Assembly (NCBI GenBank): GCA_019241095.1 | Contig: JAFAXJ010000222.1 | Location: 1 to 8,029 of the forward strand | From: Verrucomicrobiota bacterium | GTDB lineage: Bacteria; Verrucomicrobiota; Verrucomicrobiia; Chthoniobacterales; JAFAMB01 | Reading direction: 5' to 3' | Length of the DNA stretch: 8,029 bases | In this document: piece by piece, positions 1 to 6,229 of the stretch | Numbering within the stretch: the stretch's first letter is position 1 | How the letters are laid out: every line of letters begins with the position of its first letter | The notes under the pieces: model-generated | Database searches by the model: none | What the model saw: only the letters and a program-made list of their open reading frames with translations | What the model was told of the DNA's origin: nothing | Translations under genes and position numbers: made by a program

Positions 1-1070
1 CCTAGAATAAACGAAAATTCGCCAATCTGCGCTAAGCTCGCTGCAATAACCAGCGCTGAAGAAATCGGTTGCCGCAGCAGAATAATGATCACGAATGCGG
101 CCATGGATTTTCCTAACACGATGATCCCTAGGACAGTCAGAACCTGGACTGGTTCTCTCACTAGAATCTGAGGATCGAAAAGCATTCCCATTGCGACAAA
201 GAACAGAGCAGTAAAAGCATCCTGCAGCGGCCTCATTTCCTGGGCCGCTTGATCACTATGATCAGACTCACCAACCACTACCCCTGAAAAAAATGCACCC
301 AGGGCAAATGAAAGCCCGAACAGTTCGGAGGCGACAAAACCCACCCCAATAGCCACGGCAACAATTGCGAGCGTAAACAGTTCTCTGGCGCCGGTAGCGA
401 TCACCTTTTTCAAAAACCAAGGCAAGACGCGACCGCCTCCAACAAGCATCAGCGCGATGAAGCCCGCGAACTTGGCCAAGCAAATTCCGAGCGCCGGATA
501 GATTCTCGCGGCATCAGCGGAGTGGTTCCTGTCAGAAACACCGCCAAGTCTCTCAGCAAAAACGGGGAGCAGCACCAGGATCAACACAGTTACTAGATCC
601 TCCACAATGAGCCACCCCACAGCGATCCGCCCACCTTCTGAATCCATAATTCCTTCCGCTGCAAGAGCGCGGAGCAATACCACGGTGCTGGCGACCGATA
701 GAGCTAATCCAAGAATAAGACCTGAACCGAAGGACCAGCCCCATAATCTTGATACTAAACAGGTCACAAGCACCGCGGCAAAGATTTGGAGCAGCGCGCC
801 TGGAACAGCAATTTTGCGCACCGCCAACAAGTCGCGGACAGAAAAGTGCATTCCGACACCAAACATCAGAAGTATCACGCCGATTTCTGCTAGTTGCGGA
901 GCCAGCTTTGCATCTGCCACAAAGCCCGGCGTGAAGGGACCGACAGCAATTCCGGCAAACAGATAACCTAGCAATGGCGGCAAACGGAGGCAGCTTGCGA
1001 GATAACCGGCAATAAGCGCGTAGACCAGGCCGGCAGCCATGGTGGAAATGAGCTCGATATTATGGTGCAC
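1..1070 (-). CDS. ybaL: YbaL/KefB-like K+(cation):proton antiporter, partial (C-terminal part lost at left window edge)
   Basis: Reading the minus strand from a GTG at 1070 gives 356 uninterrupted residues that run off the window. They match the membrane half of CPA2 monovalent cation:proton antiporters (Na_H_Exchanger fold), which exchange K+ or Na+ for H+ across the inner membrane. Recognisable segments are PFTPGFVAD (46-54), LAEIGVILLMFGVGMHFS (60-77), GWLIVEDLV (152-160), RELFTL (229-234), LSFALGAFFSG (253-263), LFFVAMGMLFDP (289-300) and ASLAQIGEFSFIL (344-356). As I remember it, E. coli YbaL begins MHH and has the same order of segments, which supports the GTG (VHHNIELIST) as start despite an AGG lying directly against it; an internal ATG at 1040 is the alternative. 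The remaining transport helices and the NAD-binding RCK/TrkA-N regulatory domain usual in this family would lie beyond the edge. The start is 87 bp downstream of the cardiolipin synthase stop on the same strand, so co-transcription is possible. Confidence 0.93.
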   Translation of the reverse strand, partial: MHHNIELISTMAAGLVYALIAGYLASCLRLPPLLGYLFAGIAVGPFTPGFVADAKLAPQLAEIGVILLMFGVGMHFSVRDLLAVRKIAVPGALLQIFAAVLVTCLVSRLWGWSFGSGLILGLALSVASTVVLLRALAAEGIMDSEGGRIAVGWLIVEDLVTVLILVLLPVFAERLGGVSDRNHSADAARIYPALGICLAKFAGFIALMLVGGGRVLPWFLKKVIATGARELFTLAIVAVAIGVGFVASELFGLSFALGAFFSGVVVGESDHSDQAAQEMRPLQDAFTALFFVAMGMLFDPQILVREPVQVLTVLGIIVLGKSMAAFVIIILLRQPISSALVIAASLAQIGEFSFIL

Positions 1071-1157
1071 CCTCGTGATTCCGTCTAAATTTTTGTCATA
1101 GTCGGAGGTCTCGAGATGCTTAATTCCGGTCCTCTGAAGGCAACACTCTGGAGAATT

Positions 1158-2615
1158 TTAGAGCACCGGCCCGAGCGTGGCAATGAGGTTGTTCCATAGC
1201 CGCAGCTGTATCGGCCAGGACGCCACTGTCTCTTTGGTGATCAAACTCGATTTGCTTACGTAGTTCTGCTGACATTCGCGCACAGCCCAGGTAAGTGCGC
1301 AATCGTAAAACAGGATGTTATTTTCGTAATTCAAATCAAAGCTGCGCCGGTCCATGTTCGCGGAACCTATCAAGGTAACCTCCCCATCGACCGTCATCGA
1401 TTTGGTGTGCAACAGACCGCCTTTGTACTCGTAGACCTTAACGCCCGCGTCGAGCAGATCTGCGTAATAGCTGCGGCTGGCCGATCCGACAAACCAGGAG
1501 TCATTCCGAGCGGGAAAGATAATCGTGGCATTTACACCTCGGTAAGCTGTCGTGCACAGCGCATTGTGCAGGGATTCATCCGGAACGTAGTACGGCGTCG
1601 TGGCAATAATCTCGCTTCGTGCCGCGAACATCAAAGATTCGAAAGTTTCGGGCATAGCCGAATACCGTACGGTCGGACCTGTGCCGATTGCCTGCGCAGG
1701 GAACCCGTGGGATATCGTCGAAGGCAATGGTTTGCTCAACAGTTCCCCGAGATCTTCGTCAGCGTGCGTCATCCAATCACTCGCGAAAAGGAATTGATTC
1801 TGCCGCACTATAGGGCCTTCGAAGCGGATCATTAGGTCTATCCACGGTGCGTACTTCGCCTTTACGCGGAACTCCGGATCTGCGCAGTTCTGGCTGCCGC
1901 AATAGGTGACGCGATCGTCAACGATCACGATTTTGCGATGGTTTCTAAGGTCAATGCGGCCCTGAAGTTGCCCTAACAGAAGATTCCCAATTGGTAAGCC
2001 CGCGACAAGCCGCACGCCAGCCATGTGCATCTCTCGCCATTGCTTGGACCGGATAATCCTCCGCGAACCGAGATCGTCGGCAATGACCCTGCAGATCACG
2101 CCCCGGGCAGAAGCGCGCTTCAGGGCTTCGGCCATCTTGATGCCATTATGATCCGGGAGCCATATGTAAAAAAGCACATGAACGTGTTTTGTTGCGGACT
2201 CGATGTCTGCTATCATTGCGTTGATCGCAGCATTGGAGTCAGGCAAAACAGACCCCACGTTGCCGCTCACGGGAGGAAATCCGCTGATAGAATGGCCAAG
2301 TTCAAAAAGGTGACGGTAACGATCAGGGATCGTGCCCGCAGAAGCGGCCTCATCCCGGCCTGTTTGCCATGTTATTTTCGGCATGCCTTCAAGCACTGCC
2401 TGCAACCGGCGGGCGCGGGCTCTGCCGATGTTCACCTCGCCTAACAGAAGATAGCCAAACAGGCCCAATAGAGGCAGCGCTATAACGACTACTATCCAAG
2501 CTATTCGTGCGGCGGGATCACGATGGCGCCGAAGCAGAATCCGCACGATGACTGCTATTTCGAGTAGCGTAGTAAATGCGAAGACGCCTAACGATTGATG
2601 GAGCGTTGCGATCAT
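1158..2615 (-). CDS. cls: Cardiolipin synthase, ClsA type (two PLD/HKD domains)
   Basis: This 485-residue protein is almost exactly the usual length of ClsA. It joins two phosphatidylglycerol molecules into cardiolipin plus glycerol at the inner membrane. Two N-terminal membrane segments (about 8-27 and 37-58, the second followed by the family-typical LLLGE) precede two phospholipase-D domains. HKD motif 1 is HRKIVIVD (H226, K228, D233), followed by YCGSQN. HKD motif 2 is HTKSMTVD (H403, K405, D410), followed by LIGSANMDRRSFDLNYE. All catalytic His, Lys and Asp residues are present, so the enzyme should be active. The ATG at 2615 fits the family N-terminus, although only a weak purine-rich site (TTGGG) precedes it. 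The gap upstream holds a plausible promoter, and the antiporter gene lies 87 bp downstream on the same strand. Confidence 0.96.
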   Translation of the reverse strand: MIATLHQSLGVFAFTTLLEIAVIVRILLRRHRDPAARIAWIVVVIALPLLGLFGYLLLGEVNIGRARARRLQAVLEGMPKITWQTGRDEAASAGTIPDRYRHLFELGHSISGFPPVSGNVGSVLPDSNAAINAMIADIESATKHVHVLFYIWLPDHNGIKMAEALKRASARGVICRVIADDLGSRRIIRSKQWREMHMAGVRLVAGLPIGNLLLGQLQGRIDLRNHRKIVIVDDRVTYCGSQNCADPEFRVKAKYAPWIDLMIRFEGPIVRQNQFLFASDWMTHADEDLGELLSKPLPSTISHGFPAQAIGTGPTVRYSAMPETFESLMFAARSEIIATTPYYVPDESLHNALCTTAYRGVNATIIFPARNDSWFVGSASRSYYADLLDAGVKVYEYKGGLLHTKSMTVDGEVTLIGSANMDRRSFDLNYENNILFYDCALTWAVRECQQNYVSKSSLITKETVASWPIQLRLWNNLIATLGPVL

Positions 2616-2683
2616 CCCAAGTTCTCGACCGTTAAACTCTAAGCGGCGGCCGAAAGGCGATATCTAAATTCTGCACGGCGCGC

Positions 2684-2712
2684 CTTTTAGGCGCTGGAGA
2701 ACAAAGTTTCAA
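2684..2712 (-). promoter_or_regulatory. Candidate sigma70-type promoter for cls
   Basis: On the minus strand TTGAAA (2712-2707) matches the -35 consensus at 5 of 6 positions. It is followed after exactly 17 bp by TAAAAG (2689-2684), a 4 of 6 match to the -10 element. Transcription would begin near 2677, giving a leader of about 60 nt before the cls ATG at 2615. A small GCGCC-TTTTA-GGCGC inverted repeat (2680-2694) overlaps the -10 element. The assignment rests on pattern matching only. Confidence 0.35.
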
Positions 2713-2806
2713 TAAGAGCAAAACGATAATCGCAAAGATTTGCTGTGGCAGACAGCCGCAAAAGCAAGCCGAGTCCAGCATGGGCAAAGCGGTCTGAAAG
2801 TGCGGT

Positions 2807-2840
2807 TTTTGGTCCATTTAAATGTAAACCCAGACCAAAA
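2807..2840. repeat. Inverted repeat TTTTGGTC ... GACCAAAA around an ATTTAAAT core
   Basis: An 8 bp perfect inverted repeat (TTTTGGTC at 2807-2814, GACCAAAA at 2833-2840) encloses 18 bp that include the palindrome CATTTAAATG (2815-2824). It lies about 100 bp upstream of the candidate cls promoter and about 150 bp past the stop of the metallopeptidase-like gene. It could be a weak bidirectional terminator or a protein binding site. The sequence does not decide between these. Confidence 0.4.
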
Positions 2841-2991
2841 TTGCGCTCCTCTAGCAAGTCGGACCAGTGCCAGGGCTGGTGGGGCAATCAGTTCCGATTA
2901 TTGCTCTCCTCGATCCCTGCGTGCTTTGTGAAACTCTTCGACCTTCGACGGCCCCAGCCGCCGCGGCGGTAAAACGAGTACTCCTCCTCGT

Positions 2992-4023
2992 TCACGGCAA
3001 GACGCTATTGAGCGTCTCCCCAACTTTGTCCAGAATGGCATCACGAATTTTGTTCGCGATGGTGATTTCCCGCACAATTTCCCGGTATTTTGTGCGTTCG
3101 CTCGCCCCCTCGCCTTTTTTGACGGGGTTGACGCGCACGCCATATTGCTTGTAGACGTGGCCGACTGCTATAACGACGTTTTTATACGCCGTCTGCCAAT
3201 CCTTGTTGCTGTCGATTGCCGTCTTGTTAATCACCATTTTGGCCGCCGCAAGAGATTTCAAGCTGACATCGTCGGTTTCGGGCGCGTCGGGATATAAGGT
3301 GAGTTCCGCTACCGCTTGAGCAATAAAGGCGTCAGCTTCTCTTTCGTGCACAAAGCTTGAAACATCTTCCCAGTCCTGAATGATATGAGTTCCCTCATGC
3401 ACGAAATTGAGGCGCCTCTCCCGAGCTTCCATGTTGTAGATCATGAAGAGATTTGCTTCATGCCAGTACTCTCCCGAAACGTCCGCCAAGGCGGAAAGCC
3501 CGCCGGTCTTGCTCATGAAGACTTGAACGTCGCGATTCAGAATAAGCTGGCCTACCGCGATGTAGTCGAACGGAGCATAGGAAATCTTCGTGCCGGGACT
3601 TTTGAATATTACTCTGCTGACGACGCCGTTGCGAAGAAAAAGGGCGATTGGCAGCAGATCTTCCACATCGACAATCGGCTGCATGTTCAGGCGCAAGGCT
3701 TTTTCCCAGATGTTGACATAATAGGCGACACGGTCGAGGGCTGGGCCACTCTTGGCAGCATTCGCCGCCAGGCTAGCATTCAAAAGCATGACTATCGCCA
3801 AACCCTGTTTTTCGGTAATATCTGTGGTGCGGGCGGATCTGATTACGTCGGCGAGTATGAAGTCGATATCGGCCGTGGACAGGATATGCTTGGGGTTGTC
3901 GCGCGTGCGGATCTTCCAGCGATCCGCGATCTTTTTGTCGAGAGCAGCGAGATCGTCAAAAAGCCTGCTCATGTGAGTAGGGAAACCTTCGATCCTGAGG
4001 TTTTGAAAATGGTGGTCATTCAT
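2992..4023 (-). CDS. Uncharacterised protein with HEXXH-type zinc metallopeptidase signature
   Basis: I do not recognise the family. Starting at the ATG at 4023 the protein has 343 residues, no signal peptide and no obvious membrane segment, so it is probably cytoplasmic. Residues 207-213 read FVHEGTH, an HEXXH zinc-binding motif (H209, E210, H213). Thirteen residues later comes HEREADAFIAQAV (226-238), like the ExEAD third-ligand helix of gluzincin peptidases such as HtpX/M48, with E227 or E229 as the likely third ligand. The N-terminal half (about 20-130) appears helical and polar. The C-terminal tail (300-335) is charged (KKGEGASERTKYREIVREI). A GAAAGAG site 8 nt upstream supports the 4023 start. 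The frame is open back to 4254, but that extension is Cys/Arg-rich and unlike a conserved domain. Peptidase activity is inferred only; a toxin, an effector or an inactive relative are alternatives. Confidence 0.75.
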   Translation of the reverse strand: MNDHHFQNLRIEGFPTHMSRLFDDLAALDKKIADRWKIRTRDNPKHILSTADIDFILADVIRSARTTDITEKQGLAIVMLLNASLAANAAKSGPALDRVAYYVNIWEKALRLNMQPIVDVEDLLPIALFLRNGVVSRVIFKSPGTKISYAPFDYIAVGQLILNRDVQVFMSKTGGLSALADVSGEYWHEANLFMIYNMEARERRLNFVHEGTHIIQDWEDVSSFVHEREADAFIAQAVAELTLYPDAPETDDVSLKSLAAAKMVINKTAIDSNKDWQTAYKNVVIAVGHVYKQYGVRVNPVKKGEGASERTKYREIVREITIANKIRDAILDKVGETLNSVLP

Positions 4024-4071
4024 CGTTGAAACTCTTTCGGATACGTTCATGCATAGGCTGACGATGAAAAT

Positions 4072-4208
4072 AGAACTAAAGGCGTAGTTCTGCGTTAAAG
4101 CTCTTGAGAAGTCCCAAGGAGGTCTGATGTACAGCAAGACAGGCCGAGTGGACTGACCCAGCAGGTGGAATCGGACCATTCTTTTACGACGGGCGAGTCC
4201 CGTCTTTT
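4072..4208 (+). ncRNA. Candidate structured leader or small RNA upstream of the VOC gene
   Basis: On the plus strand this stretch can fold into successive helices. AGAACTA/TAGTTCT (4072-4078 with 4085-4091) is a perfect 7 bp stem with a 6 nt loop. GGTCTGAT/ATCGGACC (4121-4128 with 4170-4177) is 8 bp with one U-G pair. It encloses a small CAG-CC/GG-CTG hairpin with a GAGT loop (4140-4155). A terminator hairpin with T-run follows at 4188-4208. An AAGGAGGT sequence (4116-4123) sits 3 nt before an ATG that opens a nine-codon frame ending at 4156. The layout resembles an attenuator or riboswitch leader ending about 90 bp before the VOC start, or a free small RNA. It matches no RNA family that I can name. 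The minus strand could also pair here, so strand is judged mainly from the T-run. Confidence 0.3.
4188..4208 (+). terminator. Intrinsic terminator-like hairpin upstream of the VOC gene
   Basis: GACGGG (4188-4193) and CCCGTC (4199-4204) form a perfect 6 bp GC-rich stem with a CGAGT loop, followed at once by TTTT (4205-4208). No T-run adjoins it on the minus strand, so it would act on plus-strand transcripts. It lies 92 bp before the VOC start codon and within the divergent gap, so it ends either a leader transcript or a small RNA. Transcription of the VOC gene would then need a later promoter or regulated readthrough. Confidence 0.5.
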
Positions 4209-4300
4209 CAGTATCGATGTGCTCCAGGTTAAATGGGCAAGCTTGGCACCTCAAGCCGTGTACATGTACCCTGACGGGAAATCACAGAAAGAACTCTTTT

Positions 4301-4708
4301 ATGGCAGTACAAGTTTATGGTTGTAATCACGTAGTTATTGAGGTGGACGATATTGGGAAAGCCATCGCTTTCTACAAGGATGTTTTTAATCTTGAACAGC
4401 TCGAGGCGGGGGAGGGAGACGCTTTTTTTAAACTCGGCGAACACCAGTTTCTCGCTATCTTCCAGGTTGAGAAACTTCAACCAGACAGGCAGCGCCATTT
4501 CGGAATTCTGGTCCGGAACGGAGCGCAGGTCTTAGAAGTGCGCAAGAAGCTGGTCGAAACTTACAAGCTCCGGATGGAGCCCGATTTTCGCTGTGATTTT
4601 CGCGACCCCTGGGGCAATCGTATCCAGGTAGTGGACCTTCACGACGAATCACTGATCTGGCTTCTGCCTTACCGTGAAGTGCAACAGGCTCACGTTAAAT
4701 TGGAATAA
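4301..4708 (+). CDS. VOC (glyoxalase/bleomycin resistance/dioxygenase) fold protein
   Basis: The 135-residue protein has the two beta-alpha-beta-beta-beta modules of the vicinal oxygen chelate superfamily. Module 1 begins NHVVIEVDDIGKAIAFYKDV (9-28) and continues FFKLGEHQFLAI (42-53). Module 2 contains RHFGILV (65-71) and closes with FRDPWGNRIQVVDL (100-113). Likely metal ligands are H10, H48 and H66. The usual terminal Glu in the DPxGNxxE motif is Gln109 here, so metal binding may be altered, and the substrate cannot be predicted. Members include glyoxalases, fosfomycin or bleomycin resistance proteins, epimerases and dioxygenases. The ATG at 4301 is chosen because it starts right at the domain. 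The frame is open to 4217, but that extension is not domain-like. The ribosome site is weak (AGAAAG about 8 nt upstream). Confidence 0.88.
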   Translation: MAVQVYGCNHVVIEVDDIGKAIAFYKDVFNLEQLEAGEGDAFFKLGEHQFLAIFQVEKLQPDRQRHFGILVRNGAQVLEVRKKLVETYKLRMEPDFRCDFRDPWGNRIQVVDLHDESLIWLLPYREVQQAHVKLE

Positions 4709-4855
4709 ATGGTGTTCGCTTCTGAATTTAGTCGTCTGGTTTGGGATAATTTTCTCCCATGTTGGGTTGGACTTCGATCATTGCATCGCGCGCGGATCAC
4801 CGTTCAGCTAAATATGCAGGTTGGCGCGATACCATTGGCGTCCGGCCCGCCAAGT

Positions 4856-4879
4856 GCCGCCACGAACACTCGTGGCGGC
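4856..4879. terminator. Strong stem-loop between convergent genes, possible bidirectional terminator
   Basis: GCCGCCACGA (4856-4865) and TCGTGGCGGC (4870-4879) form a perfect 10 bp stem with an ACAC loop. It lies 147 bp past the VOC stop on the plus strand and 21 bp past the AHSA1 stop on the minus strand, where a shared terminator is expected. Neither side has a T-run next to the stem. It may therefore act as a 3' RNA-stabilising or Rho-assisted structure rather than a classical intrinsic terminator. Confidence 0.5.
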
Positions 4880-4900
4880 GAACATCTTCCTAAAAGTTGA

Positions 4901-5359
4901 TTAGGGTTCCTCGCCTGTCACAGCAATCGAACCAGTCTCTAGCAACGACTTGAGGTTTGACAGGATCTCCGGCCAACCACCTGAGACAGCTCGGATAAAT
5001 TTGGAATTTTCCCGTTCCATGCTGTGATTCACGGTCAGTTTTGTTGCCTCGCCGACCGGTTCGAGTTCCATTACGCAAAGTGACCAGCCTTCGGCCTTGT
5101 ACTCCGGCTTAAACTCGTTGCGCCAACGGATAGCCAAGCGTTTGGGCGGCTCGAATTCTAAAATCTCGCCGGCATCGGCTGTGGTTCCATCGGAAAAGAC
5201 GAGCTGCCAAGACCCGCCGATTTTCCAATCGGCTTTTACGTCAGCGCCTAGCCAATATTGACGGACAAACTCCGATTCAGTCAGCGCAGACCACACTTGT
5301 TCAGGGGTGCTCCGAATATAGGTGACATAGACAAAACTACTTCCAACCGCACTAGTCAT
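4901..5359 (-). CDS. SRPBCC-fold protein, AHSA1-like (activator of Hsp90 ATPase homologue type)
   Basis: This 152-residue protein is a single START/SRPBCC helix-grip domain of the bacterial AHSA1 (CalC-like) type. Typical elements are VYVTYIRSTPEQVWSALTES (10-29), the QYWLG segment (34-38), KIGGSWQL (46-53), GEILEFEPPKRLAIRW (64-79) and the closing helix GGWPEILSNLKSLLETG (127-143). The fold makes a hydrophobic pocket, but the ligand is unknown; bacterial members are cytoplasmic and mostly uncharacterised. The ATG at 5359 is preferred because GGAAAG lies 7 nt before it; an in-frame ATG two codons upstream (5365) sits too close to that site. The start overlaps the last codons of the arsR-type gene by 8 bp, indicating translational coupling and shared control. 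This ArsR-AHSA1 pairing is common in bacteria. Confidence 0.93.
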   Translation of the reverse strand: MTSAVGSSFVYVTYIRSTPEQVWSALTESEFVRQYWLGADVKADWKIGGSWQLVFSDGTTADAGEILEFEPPKRLAIRWRNEFKPEYKAEGWSLCVMELEPVGEATKLTVNHSMERENSKFIRAVSGGWPEILSNLKSLLETGSIAVTGEEP

Positions 5360-5684
5360 GATCATTTCTTTCCAGGTTCTTTTTAAGTTGCGAGAGCGCT
5401 CGCAGGCGTGGTTGTTCGAATTTGTTCATCCAGCGTTCAGCGATCTCATGAATGGGTACCGGATTGATGAAGTGCAGCTTCTCACGACCCAGACGTTTCC
5501 AAGACACAAGATTGGCACTTTCAAGAATCGATAGATGTTTGGTGACAGCTTGTCGCGTCATGGCTAGCCCTCGGCAGAGTTCACCGAGGGTCTGACCATT
5601 CTTCTCGTGCAGCCTGTCAAGCAATTGCCGGCGGTTCGCGTCGGCCAAAGCTCGAAAGACAATGTCATCATTCATCCCGGACAT
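5352..5684 (-). CDS. ArsR-family winged-helix transcriptional repressor (AHSA1-associated type)
   Basis: The 110-residue protein is a compact winged helix-turn-helix. It shows the family opening VFRALADANRRQLLDRL (9-25), the helix pair TLGELCRGLAMTRQAVTKHL (32-51) with recognition helix around 43-55, and the wing LVSWKRLGREKLHFINP (59-75). Only one cysteine (C37) and no CxC or other metal-site pattern is present, so it is probably not a metal sensor. It is closer to the SdpR/AHSA1-linked subgroup that represses its own operon. The ATG at 5684 abuts the proximal operator, which would then cover the ribosome site; an in-frame ATG at 5675 (MNDDIVF) is an alternative start, and neither has a strong Shine-Dalgarno site. 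The gene overlaps the AHSA1 start downstream. Autorepression is inferred from the two operator palindromes in its promoter. Confidence 0.94.
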   Translation of the reverse strand: MSGMNDDIVFRALADANRRQLLDRLHEKNGQTLGELCRGLAMTRQAVTKHLSILESANLVSWKRLGREKLHFINPVPIHEIAERWMNKFEQPRLRALSQLKKNLERNDHD

Positions 5685-5700
5685 GCAACCATTCGGTTAC
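5685..5700. promoter_or_regulatory. Proximal operator palindrome of the arsR-AHSA1 operon
   Basis: GCAACC-ATTC-GGTTAC is a 6-4-6 palindrome with one mismatch, directly against the ATG at 5684 and downstream of the predicted transcription start. Repressor bound here would block elongation or cover the leader region. It shares its half-sites with the distal site at 5718-5733. Confidence 0.75.
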
Positions 5701-5712
5701 ATATATTCGTTC

Positions 5713-5740
5713 AATATGCAACCAAAAGGTTGCGTGTCAA
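5713..5740 (-). promoter_or_regulatory. arsR-AHSA1 promoter with operator inside the spacer
   Basis: On the minus strand a perfect TTGACA -35 box (5740-5735) is followed after 16 bp by CATATT (5718-5713), a 4 of 6 match to the -10 box. Transcription would start near 5706, leaving a leader of about 20 nt. The spacer is almost wholly taken up by the distal operator, so a bound ArsR protein would directly exclude RNA polymerase. Confidence 0.65.
5718..5733. promoter_or_regulatory. Distal operator palindrome of the arsR-AHSA1 operon
   Basis: GCAACC-AAAA-GGTTGC is a perfect 6-4-6 palindrome located between the -35 and -10 elements. Its centre lies 33 bp from that of the proximal site, about three helical turns, so two repressor dimers would sit on the same face of the DNA. 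Shared half-sites and placement make it the best-supported regulatory site in the window. Confidence 0.8.
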
Positions 5741-5806
5741 GTCGCTCTTGTCCGCTTCAGAGAGCATTAAGCTTCTTGGGGCCGCTTCGAATGACATCCA
5801 TGTATT

Positions 5807-6229
5807 TTACTTGATAAAGTACCCAGAAACCCTCCACTGCCCCTCCTTCTCAAGCATCGGCGTGACAGTCTCAATGGCATCTAGCTTGTTCGCGAAGGAA
5901 GTCTGGAAACGTAAAATAACGTATTCACCATCGGGCGCACCGGGAAGTGACCTGGTGTATTTGGCACTCCGGATCTTGCGTGAAATGAGGCTGCCGAGTG
6001 GTTTGCGAACAGCGTTCAGGGTTCGGCTCCACTGCTCTCGAGGCATAGCCCTTTGAAAGTATTCCGCCGCTGTCTGCCAACTTTGTAAATATTCTCCGGC
6101 GTCGATCAGAGAAAGCCACTGTTCAGCGGACTTCCGCGCCTCGTTTTCAGGCTGTGCAGCAGCGAACAGCACATCACCCAACGTTATCGCGAGGAGAATC
6201 ATCGCTTGTATCCTATATTTGGATTTCAT
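5807..6229 (-). CDS. Secreted DUF4019-domain protein
   Basis: The 140-residue protein begins with a classical signal peptide: basic MKSKYR, a hydrophobic core at about 9-22, and a likely signal peptidase I site after FAAA (about 25/26), leaving a mature exported protein of about 115 residues. The mature part fits the DUF4019 family: a helical start ARKSAEQWLSLIDAGEYLQS (31-50), WQTAAEYF, the segment EQWSRTLNAVRKPLGSLISR (65-84), then beta-strands GEYVILRFQTSFANK (101-115) and a closing EGQWRVSGYFIK (129-140). The family resembles small NTF2-like folds and has no established function. The start at 6229 is set by the signal peptide; the ribosome site is weak. It reads toward the arsR promoter on the same strand with 66 bp between its stop and the -35 box. 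No clear terminator lies between, so some readthrough is possible. Confidence 0.85.
   Translation of the reverse strand: MKSKYRIQAMILLAITLGDVLFAAAQPENEARKSAEQWLSLIDAGEYLQSWQTAAEYFQRAMPREQWSRTLNAVRKPLGSLISRKIRSAKYTRSLPGAPDGEYVILRFQTSFANKLDAIETVTPMLEKEGQWRVSGYFIK

Larger units (their letters stand above)
2616..2991. other. Intergenic region with no gene seen, between the metallopeptidase-like gene and cls
   Basis: These 376 bp separate two minus-strand genes. Short open frames on both strands give compositions unlike proteins and match nothing I know. The stretch contains the candidate cls promoter, a GC palindrome (CCGCCGCGGCGG, 2958-2969) just past the stop of the upstream gene, and an AT-rich inverted repeat at 2807-2840. 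The palindrome has no loop and no adjoining T-run, so it is not a convincing terminator. Confidence 0.6.

Noticed and set aside
553..744. Apparent breaks in the antiporter gene, because only short minus-strand frames with internal starts appear here
   Set aside because: Those short frames are in another phase. Following the frame from 1070 gives 356 codons without a stop to the window edge, with all family motifs in order, so there is no frameshift.
1407..1835. A 142-codon plus-strand frame within cls
   Set aside because: It is antisense to the conserved PLD domains of cls and has no domain or ribosome site of its own.
3385..4029. A 214-codon plus-strand frame opposite the metallopeptidase-like gene
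   Set aside because: It lies wholly antisense to the 343-residue minus-strand gene, has no recognisable domain, and its length is explained by the constrained opposite frame. The minus-strand frame carries the HEXXH signature.
4103..4118. CTTGAGA/TCCCAAG as a hairpin hiding the AAGGAGGT site
   Set aside because: On the plus strand it has an A-C mismatch and would leave a two-base loop. Only four outer pairs are usable, so I do not count it as a real helix.
4121..4177. A tRNA or a known riboswitch class in the structured gap
   Set aside because: A GGTCCGATTCCACC stretch on the minus strand looks faintly like a T-arm, but no acceptor, D or anticodon arms fit. No conserved core of the riboswitch classes I know is present.
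4024..4254. N-terminal extension of the metallopeptidase-like protein to a start at 4254
   Set aside because: The extra 77 residues are Arg- and Cys-rich without domain character, overlap the structured gap, and lack a ribosome site, whereas 4023 has a GAAAGAG site at good spacing. An ATG at 4050 also lacks a site.
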